Position numbers and translations under genes: made by a program
Shown: positions 31,950 to 38,403 of the stretch, piece after piece
How positions within the stretch are numbered: position 1 is the stretch's first letter
Layout of the letters: every line of letters starts with the position of its first letter
Notes under the pieces: generated by a model
Databases searched by the model: none
Seen by the model: only the letters and a program-made list of their open reading frames with translations
What the model was told of the DNA's origin: nothing
DNA from: Nitrospiraceae bacterium UBA2600
Lineage (GTDB): Bacteria > Nitrospirota > Thermodesulfovibrionia > Thermodesulfovibrionales > Thermodesulfovibrionaceae
DNA length: 52,975 bases
NCBI GenBank assembly: GCA_002339325.1
Contig: DDKK01000008.1
Coordinates: forward strand, 1-52,975
Direction of reading: 5' to 3'

Positions 31950-32351
31950 TCATCCTGTATATAGTGTTTTGAGCTCTAAGGATTCTTTAATTTTTTCAAA
32001 ATCCATATCTTTATGAATAATTGTAGCTTTATTTTCTACGGCAATAGAAGCAATAATACAGTCTATTGTTTTTCTTACAGTATTACCCTGTTTTTTACAA
32101 CTTCTGAAAATTTCTGATGCTCTAATATAGGTTTCTATTCCTTTTGGTTTCAATACTGGGAAATAAAGAAGATATTCCTTTGTAAGATTGTAAAGTTTAT
32201 CGTCTTTGATGCCCTGAAGAATTTCAGTCAATATTATTTCTGTTATATAAATTTCCTCTTCAGAATTGATAAGTTCACGCAAAGTTTTACAGGCGTTTGT
32301 TTTTTCTCCTCTGAGAAAATCAATCCAGACACTTGTATCAACAATTAACAA
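31950..32351 (-). CDS. vapC: VapC-type PIN toxin
   Basis: 133 aa. IVDTSVWIDFLRG (first Asp), ITEIILTEILQGI (Glu), TIDCIIASIAVENKATIIHK (Asp) and DMDFEKI make the four-acid PIN site of VapC RNases. Overlaps the antitoxin gene by 7 bp. VapC proteins cut tRNA or rRNA; the target is unknown here. Confidence 0.88.
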   Translation of the reverse strand: MLIVDTSVWIDFLRGEKTNACKTLRELINSEEEIYITEIILTEILQGIKDDKLYNLTKEYLLYFPVLKPKGIETYIRASEIFRSCKKQGNTVRKTIDCIIASIAVENKATIIHKDMDFEKIKESLELKTLYTG

Positions 32352-32548
32352 AACCTTCCCTCTCTCATTTCCTCAAGATTCCCTTCCCATTGAACTTTAC
32401 CTTCAAGTTCAAGTATTTTTTTCCTCTTTAGTTTTTTTACAAGTTCACTGATTGCAAAATTAACCACATCTTTTTTAGTTTTCATCTTTGTTAATTCCAT
32501 TGCTTCTTTTAAAATTTGCTCATCTAATTCAATGTTTGTCCTGTGCAT
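32345..32548 (-). CDS. vapB: VapB-type antitoxin
   Basis: 67 aa. MHRTNIELDEQILKEAMELT then KMKTKKDVVNFAISELVKKL is the VapB (type II, PF09957-like) ribbon-helix-helix start; the C-terminal tail would wrap the toxin. AGGAGC ribosome site before ATG. Confidence 0.85.
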   Translation of the reverse strand: MHRTNIELDEQILKEAMELTKMKTKKDVVNFAISELVKKLKRKKILELEGKVQWEGNLEEMREGRFC

Positions 32549-32568
32549 TTAAAGCTCCTTTATATTTT

Positions 32569-32598
32569 ATACACATATTATATCATTTTTTTGTGTAT
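32569..32598 (-). promoter_or_regulatory. vapBC promoter/operator
   Basis: Inverted arms ATACACA (32569-32575) and TGTGTAT (32592-32598) flank TATAAT-like sequence on the - strand. Likely VapBC binding site overlapping the -10. Confidence 0.5.
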
Positions 32599-32629
32599 CT
32601 CAAAAACTTTCTAAAAAATTCAATAAACA

Positions 32630-32672
32630 TCCTTATTGCAAATTACCATACGGTTGTTGAAATAATTTCAAC
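32630..32672. repeat. repeat family A copy 7
   Basis: ATCCTTATTGCAAATTACCA, TACGGTT, then GTTGAAATAATTTCAAC (32656-32672), between vapBC and the RHH/PIN pair. Confidence 0.75.
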
Positions 32673-32690
32673 AAAATTTGATATGATTTT

Positions 32691-32728
32691 TTGAAATTTG
32701 GTATGATTATTTCATACCATTATGGAGG
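32691..32728 (+). promoter_or_regulatory. promoter and operator of the RHH/PIN pair
   Basis: Perfect palindrome GGTATGA-TTATT-TCATACC (32700-32718) lies between a TTGAAA (32691-32696) and the start region; a half-site GATATGAT is just upstream at about 32680. GGAGG at 32724-32728. Confidence 0.65.
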
Positions 32729-32734
32729 TTTACT

Positions 32735-32968
32735 ATGGCAAGTGTAGTAAAAAAGACAATTTCATTACCTAATGATTTAGCGGAAGATGTTGAGAGAATT
32801 GCTAAAGAGGAGAATAAAACAGTTAGTGCAGTAATTCAGGAGGCAATAAGATTAATTAAAAAAGAGAAATTTAAAAAAGAATTTTATGAAATTCAAAATT
32901 TCTGGACTGAGAAGGCAAAAGAGCAGGGGATTCTTACCGAAGAAGATTTAGAAAGGTATCTTAGTTGA
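32735..32968 (+). CDS. ribbon-helix-helix antitoxin
   Basis: 77 aa. SVVKKTISLPNDLAEDVERI then AKEENKTVSAVIQEAIRLIK is a CopG/RHH domain; the charged C-terminal half would contact the toxin. Overlaps the PIN gene by 4 bp. It probably represses through the GGTATGA palindrome. Confidence 0.82.
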   Translation: MASVVKKTISLPNDLAEDVERIAKEENKTVSAVIQEAIRLIKKEKFKKEFYEIQNFWTEKAKEQGILTEEDLERYLS

Positions 32969-33381
32969 AAGTAGTTTTTGATACCAATGTTTATATTTCA
33001 GCTTTTGTTATAAACGGTAGCTTAGCTGAGAAGGCTATTCTAAAGATATTGAGAGAGAATTATAGTCTATTTATTTCGAAGGAAATAATTGACGAGATTC
33101 TTTCAGTGTTTGCAAAAAAATTTAGTTATGATAGAGAGTATTTAAGCAGAACTGCCTTGTTTCTCTCTGAAATAGCAGAAGTTGTTCAGCCAACAGAGAA
33201 AATTGATATTCTTAAGGATAAAGGAGACAATAAAATTATTGAATGTGCAGTGGCAGCAAGGGCAGATGTAATTGTATCTGGAGATAAAGAATTGTTATCA
33301 CTCGGCGAGCATAAAGATATAAAAATAATAACTTTAAGAGAATTCTTACAAATTAATTTTGAATTTATATTAACCTTATAG
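32965..33381 (+). CDS. PIN-family toxin (COG1569 type)
   Basis: 138 aa; VVFDTNVYISAFVINGSLAE, SKEIIDEILSVFAKKF, DKGDNKIIECAVAARADVIV, SGDKELL carry the conserved acidic residues of the 'toxin component, PIN family' group. The likely start is the TTG overlapping the antitoxin stop. Predicted RNase. Confidence 0.85.
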   Translation: MKVVFDTNVYISAFVINGSLAEKAILKILRENYSLFISKEIIDEILSVFAKKFSYDREYLSRTALFLSEIAEVVQPTEKIDILKDKGDNKIIECAVAARADVIVSGDKELLSLGEHKDIKIITLREFLQINFEFILTL

Positions 33382-33415
33382 CAATTTACCATAAGGTTGT
33401 TGAAATTATTTCAAC
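33373..33415. repeat. repeat family A copy 8
   Basis: ACCTTATAGCAATTTACCAT, AAGGTT, then GTTGAAATTATTTCAAC (33399-33415), followed by GGAGGGTCTTTATAAAAAAG. It overlaps the last codons of the PIN toxin; last copy before the att site. Confidence 0.78.
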
Positions 33416-33487
33416 GGAGGGTCTTTATAAAAAAGATTAAAAATTTATTAACTTTTCAAAACATGCTCAATTATTTAGGTAAGATAG

Positions 33488-33507
33488 TGTGATAAAACTG
33501 TGATAAA
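33488..33507 (+). repeat. integrase arm-type repeats, right end of element 1
   Basis: TGTGATAAA at 33488-33496 and 33499-33507, about 75-90 bp from the attachment repeat; same motif as 4379-4398. GCCATGTTCTGAG at 33555-33567 is the inverse of the sequence at the integrase start hairpin. Confidence 0.6.
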
Positions 33508-33580
33508 CTTATCCAAAAACTGTGATTTTTCACAATCAAAAATCAAGCAAATAAGCCATGTTCTGAGTTTTGTTGTTTTA

Positions 33581-33621
33581 TGGCATTCAAGAGGGCGGGG
33601 GTTCGACTCCCCTCAGCTCCA
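33581..33621 (+). other. attR: attR of element 1: displaced 3' fragment of tRNA-Ala(GGC)
   Basis: 41 nt matching the tRNA from the anticodon (TGGCATTCAAGAGG) to the discriminator with one change; no acceptor 5' strand, so not a functional tRNA. It is followed by TTAATG rather than CCA, so the original host gene probably lacked an encoded CCA. Confidence 0.9.
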
Positions 33622-33866
33622 TTAATGTTTTTAAGAGTTTTTAATAAAGGACATCTTGCTAAAAACCTACTAATACTGTTTCAGTAGATTTTCATTCTGT
33701 TAAAGACTTCGCTTCAAAATAACCTAAAAACTTAATTTCAAGGAAAGATTAAAAACAGGTATCCGAGATTTTAATTTTAAAACATAGAAATATCTTTACG
33801 AGCAATTTTTTAATTGTCGAAGTTTATCTTATAAATGTAAAAGAAAGTTTAAGAATCAAGGACTGA

Positions 33867-33950
33867 AAGATAACCCTCAGATACTCTTATATTGCACCAG
33901 CTCACAAGAAAAATGCAGTTCAGGTTATAAGTCAGATAGTGGGCGGAAAA
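33867..33950 (+). pseudogene. relic C-terminus of a third tyrosine integrase
   Basis: In frame: KITLRYSYIAPAHKKNAVQV, aligning with the ends of the two intact integrases (MTLKYSHLSKAHKEKAVNSL; MTLRYSHLSQSHKKEAVKLL). Stops lie immediately upstream. It sits in the 405-bp spacer between the two tRNA fragments. The rest of 33622-34026 shows nothing else recognisable. Confidence 0.6.
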
Positions 33951-34026
33951 TCAACTATACAAAAACTACACATTTTTGGTTCTTAATTAAGATGCCTACC
34001 CTGAGCAAACCTTTGATTTTATTATA

Positions 34027-34069
34027 TGGAGCTGATGGGATTTGAACCCACGACCTCCAGAGTGCGATT
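34027..34069 (-). other. attL: att scar of element 2: displaced 3' fragment of tRNA-Ala(CGC)
   Basis: 43 nt matching tRNA-Ala(CGC) from its 3' end to the anticodon loop, with three changes. Two of them are T/A against G/C at paired T-arm positions, so that arm still pairs. This is the old host 3' half; the present tRNA's 3' half came from the element. Confidence 0.85.
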
Positions 34070-34140
34070 GAATTCTTAAAAATTGAAAATGGCTTAAATG
34101 CAAGGTTTCCTGAGTGTAAGAAAATCCATTTTTGGGACAG

Positions 34141-34178
34141 TTTATCACAATTTTTATCACAGTGAACATTAGTTCACT
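34141..34178 (-). repeat. integrase arm-type repeats and palindrome, left end of element 2
   Basis: TTTATCACA at 34141-34149 and 34153-34161 (inverse of TGTGATAAA), then palindrome AGTGAAC-ATTA-GTTCACT (34161-34178). Confidence 0.6.
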
Positions 34179-34202
34179 TAATAACCAAAAAGGGGGTTTA
34201 AA

Positions 34203-34433
34203 ATGGAAACCTTAGCAGTTAAGAACCAAAGTAATGAAGTGGTTTGTTCTTTTACCTTTGATGAGTTTGATAGGCTTAACGAACTTCTTACAGATGTTGA
34301 AGCCATACTTGGAATCTTTACAGCACTTAATCCAGATGACCCAGACCCACTTGATAACGGATACATAGTAAGATTATCAATTAAAGGGCTTGATGCTCTG
34401 ACAGAAGCTTACAACATTCTTAACAAGAAGTAA
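34203..34433 (+). CDS. 76-aa hypothetical protein
   Basis: METLAVKNQSNEVVCSFTFD then EFDRLNELLTDVEAILGIFT; no family recognised. Strong GGGGG ribosome site; followed by a hairpin terminator. First gene at the far end of element 2, in its own unit. Confidence 0.55.
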   Translation: METLAVKNQSNEVVCSFTFDEFDRLNELLTDVEAILGIFTALNPDDPDPLDNGYIVRLSIKGLDALTEAYNILNKK

Positions 34434-34440
34434 CAAGATA

Positions 34441-34476
34441 AGCCGATGGGGTTATCCCGAGCCTCATCGGCTTTAA
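34441..34476 (+). terminator. hairpin terminator
   Basis: AGCCGATG...CATCGGCT stem (34441-34448/34465-34472), extended by GG/CC pairing, just after the stop codon at 34433. The T tract is short (TTT then A-rich), so efficiency is uncertain. Confidence 0.55.
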
Positions 34477-34507
34477 AAAATCCATCCCTGTTTGCTATAC
34501 TTTTTAC

Positions 34508-34717
34508 ATGAAGCTAACCGTAATCATAGAAAAGGATGAACACGGATATTTTGCTTACTGTCCAGAACTCAAAGGATGCCATACTCAGGGAGATACTTTT
34601 GATGAAGCTATGGCAAACATAAAAGAAGCAATTGAACTATATCTTGAAACACTTACAGAAGAAGAAAAACAAGAACTCTTAAGAAAAGAAATCCATACCT
34701 CTACCGTAGAGGTTTAG
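34508..34717 (+). CDS. hicB: HicB-like antitoxin
   Basis: 69 aa. KLTVIIEKDEHGYFAYCPEL, KGCHTQGDTFDEAMANIKEA, IELYLETL is the HicB partial RNase H-like fold. Two bases separate its stop from the TTG start of the HicA frame. TATAC and ATG are only 8 nt apart upstream (GCTATACTTTTTACATG), suggesting a near-leaderless transcript. Confidence 0.85.
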   Translation: MKLTVIIEKDEHGYFAYCPELKGCHTQGDTFDEAMANIKEAIELYLETLTEEEKQELLRKEIHTSTVEV

Positions 34718-34718
34718 G

Positions 34719-34929
34719 TTGCCAAAGCTTCCACGGTTAACTCCACAGGAAGCCGAATCCCTTTTACTTAAAGCAGGCTTTCAACTTTTAAGAACCAAAG
34801 GAAGCCATAGAATCTACATGAAAGAAAAAAGGAGAGTAGTTATCCCATTCCACTCTGGAAAAATCTTACATCCCAAAAATAGTAAAAGAAATATTTGAAG
34901 CTTTAGAAGATGAATCCATTATGCCTTAA
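34719..34929 (+). pseudogene. hicA: HicA-like toxin with +1 frameshift
   Basis: Starts at TTG: PKLPRLTPQEAESLLLKAGF then QLLRTKGSHRIYMKEKRRVV and HSGKILHP, the HicA double-stranded RNA-binding fold with the catalytic His in GSHRIY. At CCCAAAAATAG the frame is lost; reading one A fewer gives KIVKEIFEALEDESIMP, the usual helical end. Mutation, sequencing error or slippage on A5. Confidence 0.72.
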
Positions 34930-34945
34930 TGTTATTATAGTTTTT

Positions 34946-35090
34946 GATTGCCAAATTGCCAAAATGCAAAATCACTTTATAAATCAATCGTTTACACTGG
35001 CAAAGTGTATTTTGCCAGCTTTTGCCAGATTGCCAGAACTGGCTAAGGCTATTTGTATATAGATTTTCATTTCCGATTTTCTGATTTTTG
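34946..35090. repeat. TGCCAAA/TTGCCAG repeats
   Basis: ATTGCCAAATTGCCAAAATG at 34949-34968, GGCAAAGTG near 35019, then TTTTGCCAGC, TTTTGCCAGATTGCCAG up to about 35040, and ATTTCCGATTTTCTGATTT near 35070. Resembles the TGGCAAATC series of element 1. Possible operator or origin cluster. Confidence 0.6.
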
Positions 35091-35104
35091 ATTTCATAAG
35101 AAAA

Positions 35105-35465
35105 GTTTTTATTATCTCCGAACTTGCAGAAATAGATGAAAACTTAATCCGTGCTGAACTGCATTACATTGATAGGGCTAACTTACTTAAAAGAAGAAAA
35201 GAAATTTACGAAGCATTGCATCCACTATCTAAGCCAGAAGAACAAAGAAAGAAAGGGATTGAAACAGTTCCGTGACGAAACAATTTCGCTACGGGAAGAA
35301 CAACCTACATTTACAGAAGACACAGCTAAAAAATCCAATCTTACCCAAAGGCAAATACAAAACTACATTCGCATAGCCGAATCACTTCCAGAAGATGTTA
35401 AAGAAGTTGTTAAAGAAGTTGATTTGCCGATGAATGAGGCTTTCGTTCACTATAAGCCAAAATAA
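35105..35465 (+). pseudogene. broken ParB-like protein gene
   Basis: First frame: IISELAEIDENLIRAELHYI, DRANLLKRRKEIYEALHP; after a frame change near 35254 it goes on as TFTEDTAKKSNLTQRQIQNY then IRIAESLPEDVKEVVKEVDL. This is the second half of phage/plasmid ParB-nuclease-like proteins. The N-terminal ParB motif region is absent and the frame is shifted, so non-functional. Confidence 0.7.
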
Positions 35466-35498
35466 GCTTACTTTATGCAATGGGATTTTTATATGGGT

Positions 35499-35581
35499 AA
35501 GTGTGAAAAAGTGGCTCTAAATCGATTCTACGAATTTGTAGGTTCTTCCTGCGGGTTTCACTGCGGGCGAGCAAGCCTGCG
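35499..35581. repeat. repeat family B-like copy 5 and GC-rich hairpin
   Basis: GTGAAAAAGTGGCTCTAAAT then CGATTCTACG resembles family B of element 1. GCGGGCGAGCAAGCCTGC (35563-35580) is a GC-rich hairpin that recurs as GCGGGCGGGCAAGCCCGC at 36283-36300. Confidence 0.55.
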
Positions 35582-35637
35582 AGAATTCGTTACTGTCAGA
35601 AAAATTTTTTAGTTAACTTTATATAATGCACAATTAA

Positions 35638-35667
35638 TTGAAAATGCATTATATATTTTGGTATAAT
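35638..35667 (+). promoter_or_regulatory. near-leaderless promoter
   Basis: TTGAAA (35638-35643), 18-bp spacer containing TGCATTATATAT, TATAAT (35662-35667); ATG at 35674 six nt later. Decides the start of the next gene. Confidence 0.7.
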
Positions 35668-35673
35668 TTAAAC

Positions 35674-35844
35674 ATGAAAAAGCAAAGGAAAATCAGATAC
35701 TTACAGGTAAGGTTACCAGAGGAAACTCTACTCAAGTTAAAAGAATCTGCTGAAAGAAGAGGTATCTCTGTTAGTGCATTCGTAAGGCTACTCATTATTA
35801 ACCAGCTTGAAAGAGAAAAGAAGAAAGGAGAGTTTGAACTATGA
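35674..35844 (+). CDS. ribbon-helix-helix protein
   Basis: 56 aa from ATG 35674: KIRYLQVRLPEETLLKLKES, AERRGISVSAFVRLLIINQL is a typical RHH domain. An upstream in-frame TTG (35638) lies within the -35 and is rejected. Overlaps the next gene by 4 bp. Likely regulator of element 2. Confidence 0.72.
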   Translation: MKKQRKIRYLQVRLPEETLLKLKESAERRGISVSAFVRLLIINQLEREKKKGEFEL

Positions 35845-36203
35845 AAACTCTTTTTATTGAAGGGGATTTAAAAAATGCTTATGCTGAAGTTGTTAAAGCT
35901 GTTGATGAAGCCAAAGAAAATCTTATCTCTGCTTGTGGGTTACTCTCTTCTTTATCTCGTTCGATTAGTGGAAAAACTAATAAAGCAATTGAAGACTTTC
36001 AAGAAGCAAAAGCGATACTTGAAGAAATGAGAGATTTCACAGATGATGACTACAATAAAGCACTTATTGATGAACTTATTGAGGACTTCAATGTCAAAGC
36101 TGTTACTCTTAAGAACTTAAGTATTTACTTTCATAACTCAGTTAAGTTTGTAAGCAGTCAAATTAAGGAGTTAGTAAGTGATTCTTGCTCTGATGTTTGT
36201 TAG
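35841..36203 (+). CDS. 120-aa hypothetical helical protein
   Basis: Helical throughout (LKNAYAEVVKAVDEAKENLI, NKAIEDFQEAKAILEEMRDF), ending with a cysteine pair (SDSCSDVC). AAAGGAGAG ribosome site inside the RHH gene. Unrecognised; co-transcribed with the RHH gene. Confidence 0.55.
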   Translation: MKTLFIEGDLKNAYAEVVKAVDEAKENLISACGLLSSLSRSISGKTNKAIEDFQEAKAILEEMRDFTDDDYNKALIDELIEDFNVKAVTLKNLSIYFHNSVKFVSSQIKELVSDSCSDVC

Positions 36204-36281
36204 CTTAGTTGTTGCTTTGGTTATATGCATAAGCGAGATTGCCGATTAAAAAGTGTTTGGGTCCTTTTCAGAGCTTTAGCG

Positions 36282-36301
36282 TGCGGGCGGGCAAGCCCGC
36301 A
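36282..36301. repeat. GC-rich hairpin
   Basis: TGCGGGC-GGGCAA-GCCCGCA, 7-bp stem; second copy of the hairpin at 35562-35581. It precedes the gene at 36332 by 30 bp. Confidence 0.55.
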
Positions 36302-36331
36302 GCGTTTGTTTACGATTTTGGGGGTTTGAAA

Positions 36332-36580
36332 ATGGGAAACAGAGCAAGTAAAAAGATACTTAAAGCCGAAACAAACAGAGAAGTTGAAGAGAAATCAATC
36401 ACAGAAGAGGCAGTTGATGAACTAAGAAAGCTTCTCAGAAGTTCTGACCCTAAGCTTAAAATAAGAGCTATAAGCTTGATACTTAGACATACGGAAAAGT
36501 TAAAAAGAAAAGCCTCTGATGATATTGATTACATCGGCATTGTAGAGGAGATACTTAAAGAGAATGAGCAAAAAAGTTAA
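36332..36580 (+). CDS. 82-aa hypothetical protein
   Basis: MGNRASKKILKAETNREVEE, DELRKLLRSSDPKLKIRAIS, LILRHTEKLKRKASDDIDYI. Helical and charged; start at 36332 chosen for GGGGG upstream rather than 36239, which lies across the GC hairpin. Spacing of conserved-looking hydrophobics suggests a HEAT-like pair of helices; function unknown. Confidence 0.5.
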   Translation: MGNRASKKILKAETNREVEEKSITEEAVDELRKLLRSSDPKLKIRAISLILRHTEKLKRKASDDIDYIGIVEEILKENEQKS

Positions 36581-36804
36581 GTATCTTTGAATCTTTTACC
36601 TTCTTTAATCAAGCGACTATGTTCGAGTGCGTTTGTGTAAAGCTCAAGATTCTCTTTAAACCACTCCAGAGCAAGCTCTTTCGTAGTAACCCATCTTTTT
36701 CCAAGTTTTCTTATCGGCAATCCATTTTTTTTGTGGTATTTGAGTAAAGTTTTCCTGCTTAGCTTGACCATTCTTGATAACTTTTCAATGCCAAATATGA
36801 CCAT
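36577..36804 (-). CDS. helix-turn-helix DNA-binding protein
   Basis: 75 aa. FGIEKLSRMVKLSRKTLLKY then HKKNGLPIRKLGKRWVTTKE is an AlpA/MerR-like wing-helix pattern. Convergent with the gene before it, overlapping its stop by 4 bp, and the only - strand gene in element 2. Possibly the regulatory switch or an excisionase. Confidence 0.6.
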   Translation of the reverse strand: MVIFGIEKLSRMVKLSRKTLLKYHKKNGLPIRKLGKRWVTTKELALEWFKENLELYTNALEHSRLIKEGKRFKDT

Positions 36805-37109
36805 AGCTTGATTATAACAGCTTTACTGAAATCGTTTCTCTTAGCATGCTTTACATTTAGCCTCATCAATTTGAACGATTAAAAGCCAAAATAAGCCTCT
36901 TTTAAAGGGTGAACCATATTCTCATATGGGTTAGGTTAATTCAGTGCCTCTACGGAGCTTTAAATTTTTAAGTGGGCTTAAAGATGTATGAAAGTTGTGA
37001 TATTATCTTAGAAATCTAAATTTTGCATATGTAAGACTTGATTAAAAGCTTTTTGCTATAATTTTGTAGTAACCTCTCAGAACAGCTGAGAGGAAGAGGG
37101 AAAAGGGAA
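36805..37109. promoter_or_regulatory. intergenic region: extended -10 promoter and 5' hairpin
   Basis: Divergent gap. TGCTATAAT (37054-37062) is an extended -10 for the + gene. Transcription from about 37069 would put hairpin CCTCTCAG-AACAG-CTGAGAGG (37073-37093) at the very 5' end of the mRNA. Palindrome CCATAT-TCTC-ATATGG lies near 36909-36924. No gene is seen. Confidence 0.55.
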
Positions 37110-37976
37110 TTGGAGAAGGCTGAGGCAAAGGACATAATCCAATACTGGAAACAGAAAATAAAAGAATATTACAAGCCACTTAATGCTGAAGGAATCGCAA
37201 CTAAAATAATCTTGACTTACATATCAGAGATTAAGTTAATCACGATGTGGAATATTTTTTGCACTTTAAGATTTATGCTTTCAGAGCTTCCTGTTTATCT
37301 ATTTCCAGTTAAGGCATTGAATACCTTCCAAAAAGAACTTGACAGAGTTAGATATTTAAGTTTTCAGGATAAAAAAGAGATATTAGAATTTATTGAAATT
37401 AAAATAAATAAAGCAATCAATAAGCAAACAGCATTTGCTAAAGAATACAGAAAAGTTAAGAGCCTAAGAAGATATGATTTTTCATACAGATATAATTTCC
37501 CTGAAACAATTCTTTCAGAGGCAAAAAACAGGGCTAATTTTGCTTTAGCGTGTTTGTTTTATTTCTTTCATTATGAGCTTCCTGAATTTATAAATTCATC
37601 TGAACTTAAGGAGAGAATAAAACAGATAGAGATATCACAAGGCTTTGAGTTTGACCCTTTTGATAAAGTTCCGTATATAGAACTGGATGTAGGAATCTTT
37701 CTTGATAAAAATGACCATAAAGATTCAAGAGAAAATAAAAAGTGGATTATTGTCATCGGTTTTATTTACGAACAATTAGGAATTGAGAGAGATAAAGAAG
37801 AAATCTTAAAAACACTAAAAAGATATGGGGTTCATATATCAGCTGTTTATTCTTACATTTATGATACATTCCCACATGGGGAATTTCCTTTTGCAAAACT
37901 TCCAATGCCAAGTGGTAAGCCTGTTTTTGATGAGAAAGGTAACTACTTAGGAACGAGATTCATATTTTTTGATTAA
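37110..37976 (+). CDS. 288-aa hypothetical protein
   Basis: TTG start preceded by GAGGGAAAAGGG. Mostly helical (AKDIIQYWKQKIKEYYKPLN ... SEAKNRANFALACLFYFFHY), with a C-terminal WIIVIGFIYEQLGIERDKEE and PFAKLPMPSGKPVFDEKGNY. No family recognised and no membrane or catalytic signature. Largest unknown gene of element 2. Confidence 0.6.
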   Translation: MEKAEAKDIIQYWKQKIKEYYKPLNAEGIATKIILTYISEIKLITMWNIFCTLRFMLSELPVYLFPVKALNTFQKELDRVRYLSFQDKKEILEFIEIKINKAINKQTAFAKEYRKVKSLRRYDFSYRYNFPETILSEAKNRANFALACLFYFFHYELPEFINSSELKERIKQIEISQGFEFDPFDKVPYIELDVGIFLDKNDHKDSRENKKWIIVIGFIYEQLGIERDKEEILKTLKRYGVHISAVYSYIYDTFPHGEFPFAKLPMPSGKPVFDEKGNYLGTRFIFFD

Positions 37977-38108
37977 CCTACTCATTATATAGAACTATAT
38001 AAAACTCAGACAAAAAACATCATTTTTTAAAAGTTTTTTCAATTTTTCGTCCATACTTCCTTAATTTATTTCTTTTTTAAAATCAAAAAAACGGGACAGG
38101 AGGAATGG

Positions 38109-38384
38109 ATGAAGCAAAAAACCAACCCAAAAAACTTCAAAATTGCCGACCTTTGGCTTGCCTCAGCTTTAGCTCTCACTTTAAAAGTTGACCCAGAACT
38201 TACCACCGATGGCGATAAAGTTGTTTTTAATTTTCCTTTTACGGTGGAAACATTAAAAGCTTTAGATGGATTAAGCACTGGAGAGATAAAGTTTGACTAC
38301 ATCAGCTATTCTGAAAAATTCAGAAATCTTAAACACCAAATGATGAACTTGAAAAAATTAAGGGCAGGCTCAGCACCTGCCTAA
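38109..38384 (+). CDS. small protein, DUF5659-like
   Basis: 91 aa. FKIADLWLASALALTLKVDP, then VVFNFPFTVETLKALDGLST and SYSEKFRNLKHQMM follow the short DUF5659-type proteins that often sit upstream of phage/satellite primases. Directly precedes the replication gene (20 bp). Role unknown, likely replication-associated. Confidence 0.6.
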   Translation: MKQKTNPKNFKIADLWLASALALTLKVDPELTTDGDKVVFNFPFTVETLKALDGLSTGEIKFDYISYSEKFRNLKHQMMNLKKLRAGSAPA

Positions 38385-38403
38385 GTGAAAGGGGGATAAG
38401 TAA

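Noticed and set aside
20099..33415. GTTGAAATAATTTCAAC copies as a CRISPR array
   Set aside because: Copies are hundreds to thousands of bases apart with genes between them; no regular spacers and no cas genes.
33581..33621. A second functional tRNA-Ala near 33.6 kb
   Set aside because: Only the anticodon-to-3' part exists; there is no D-arm or acceptor 5' strand.
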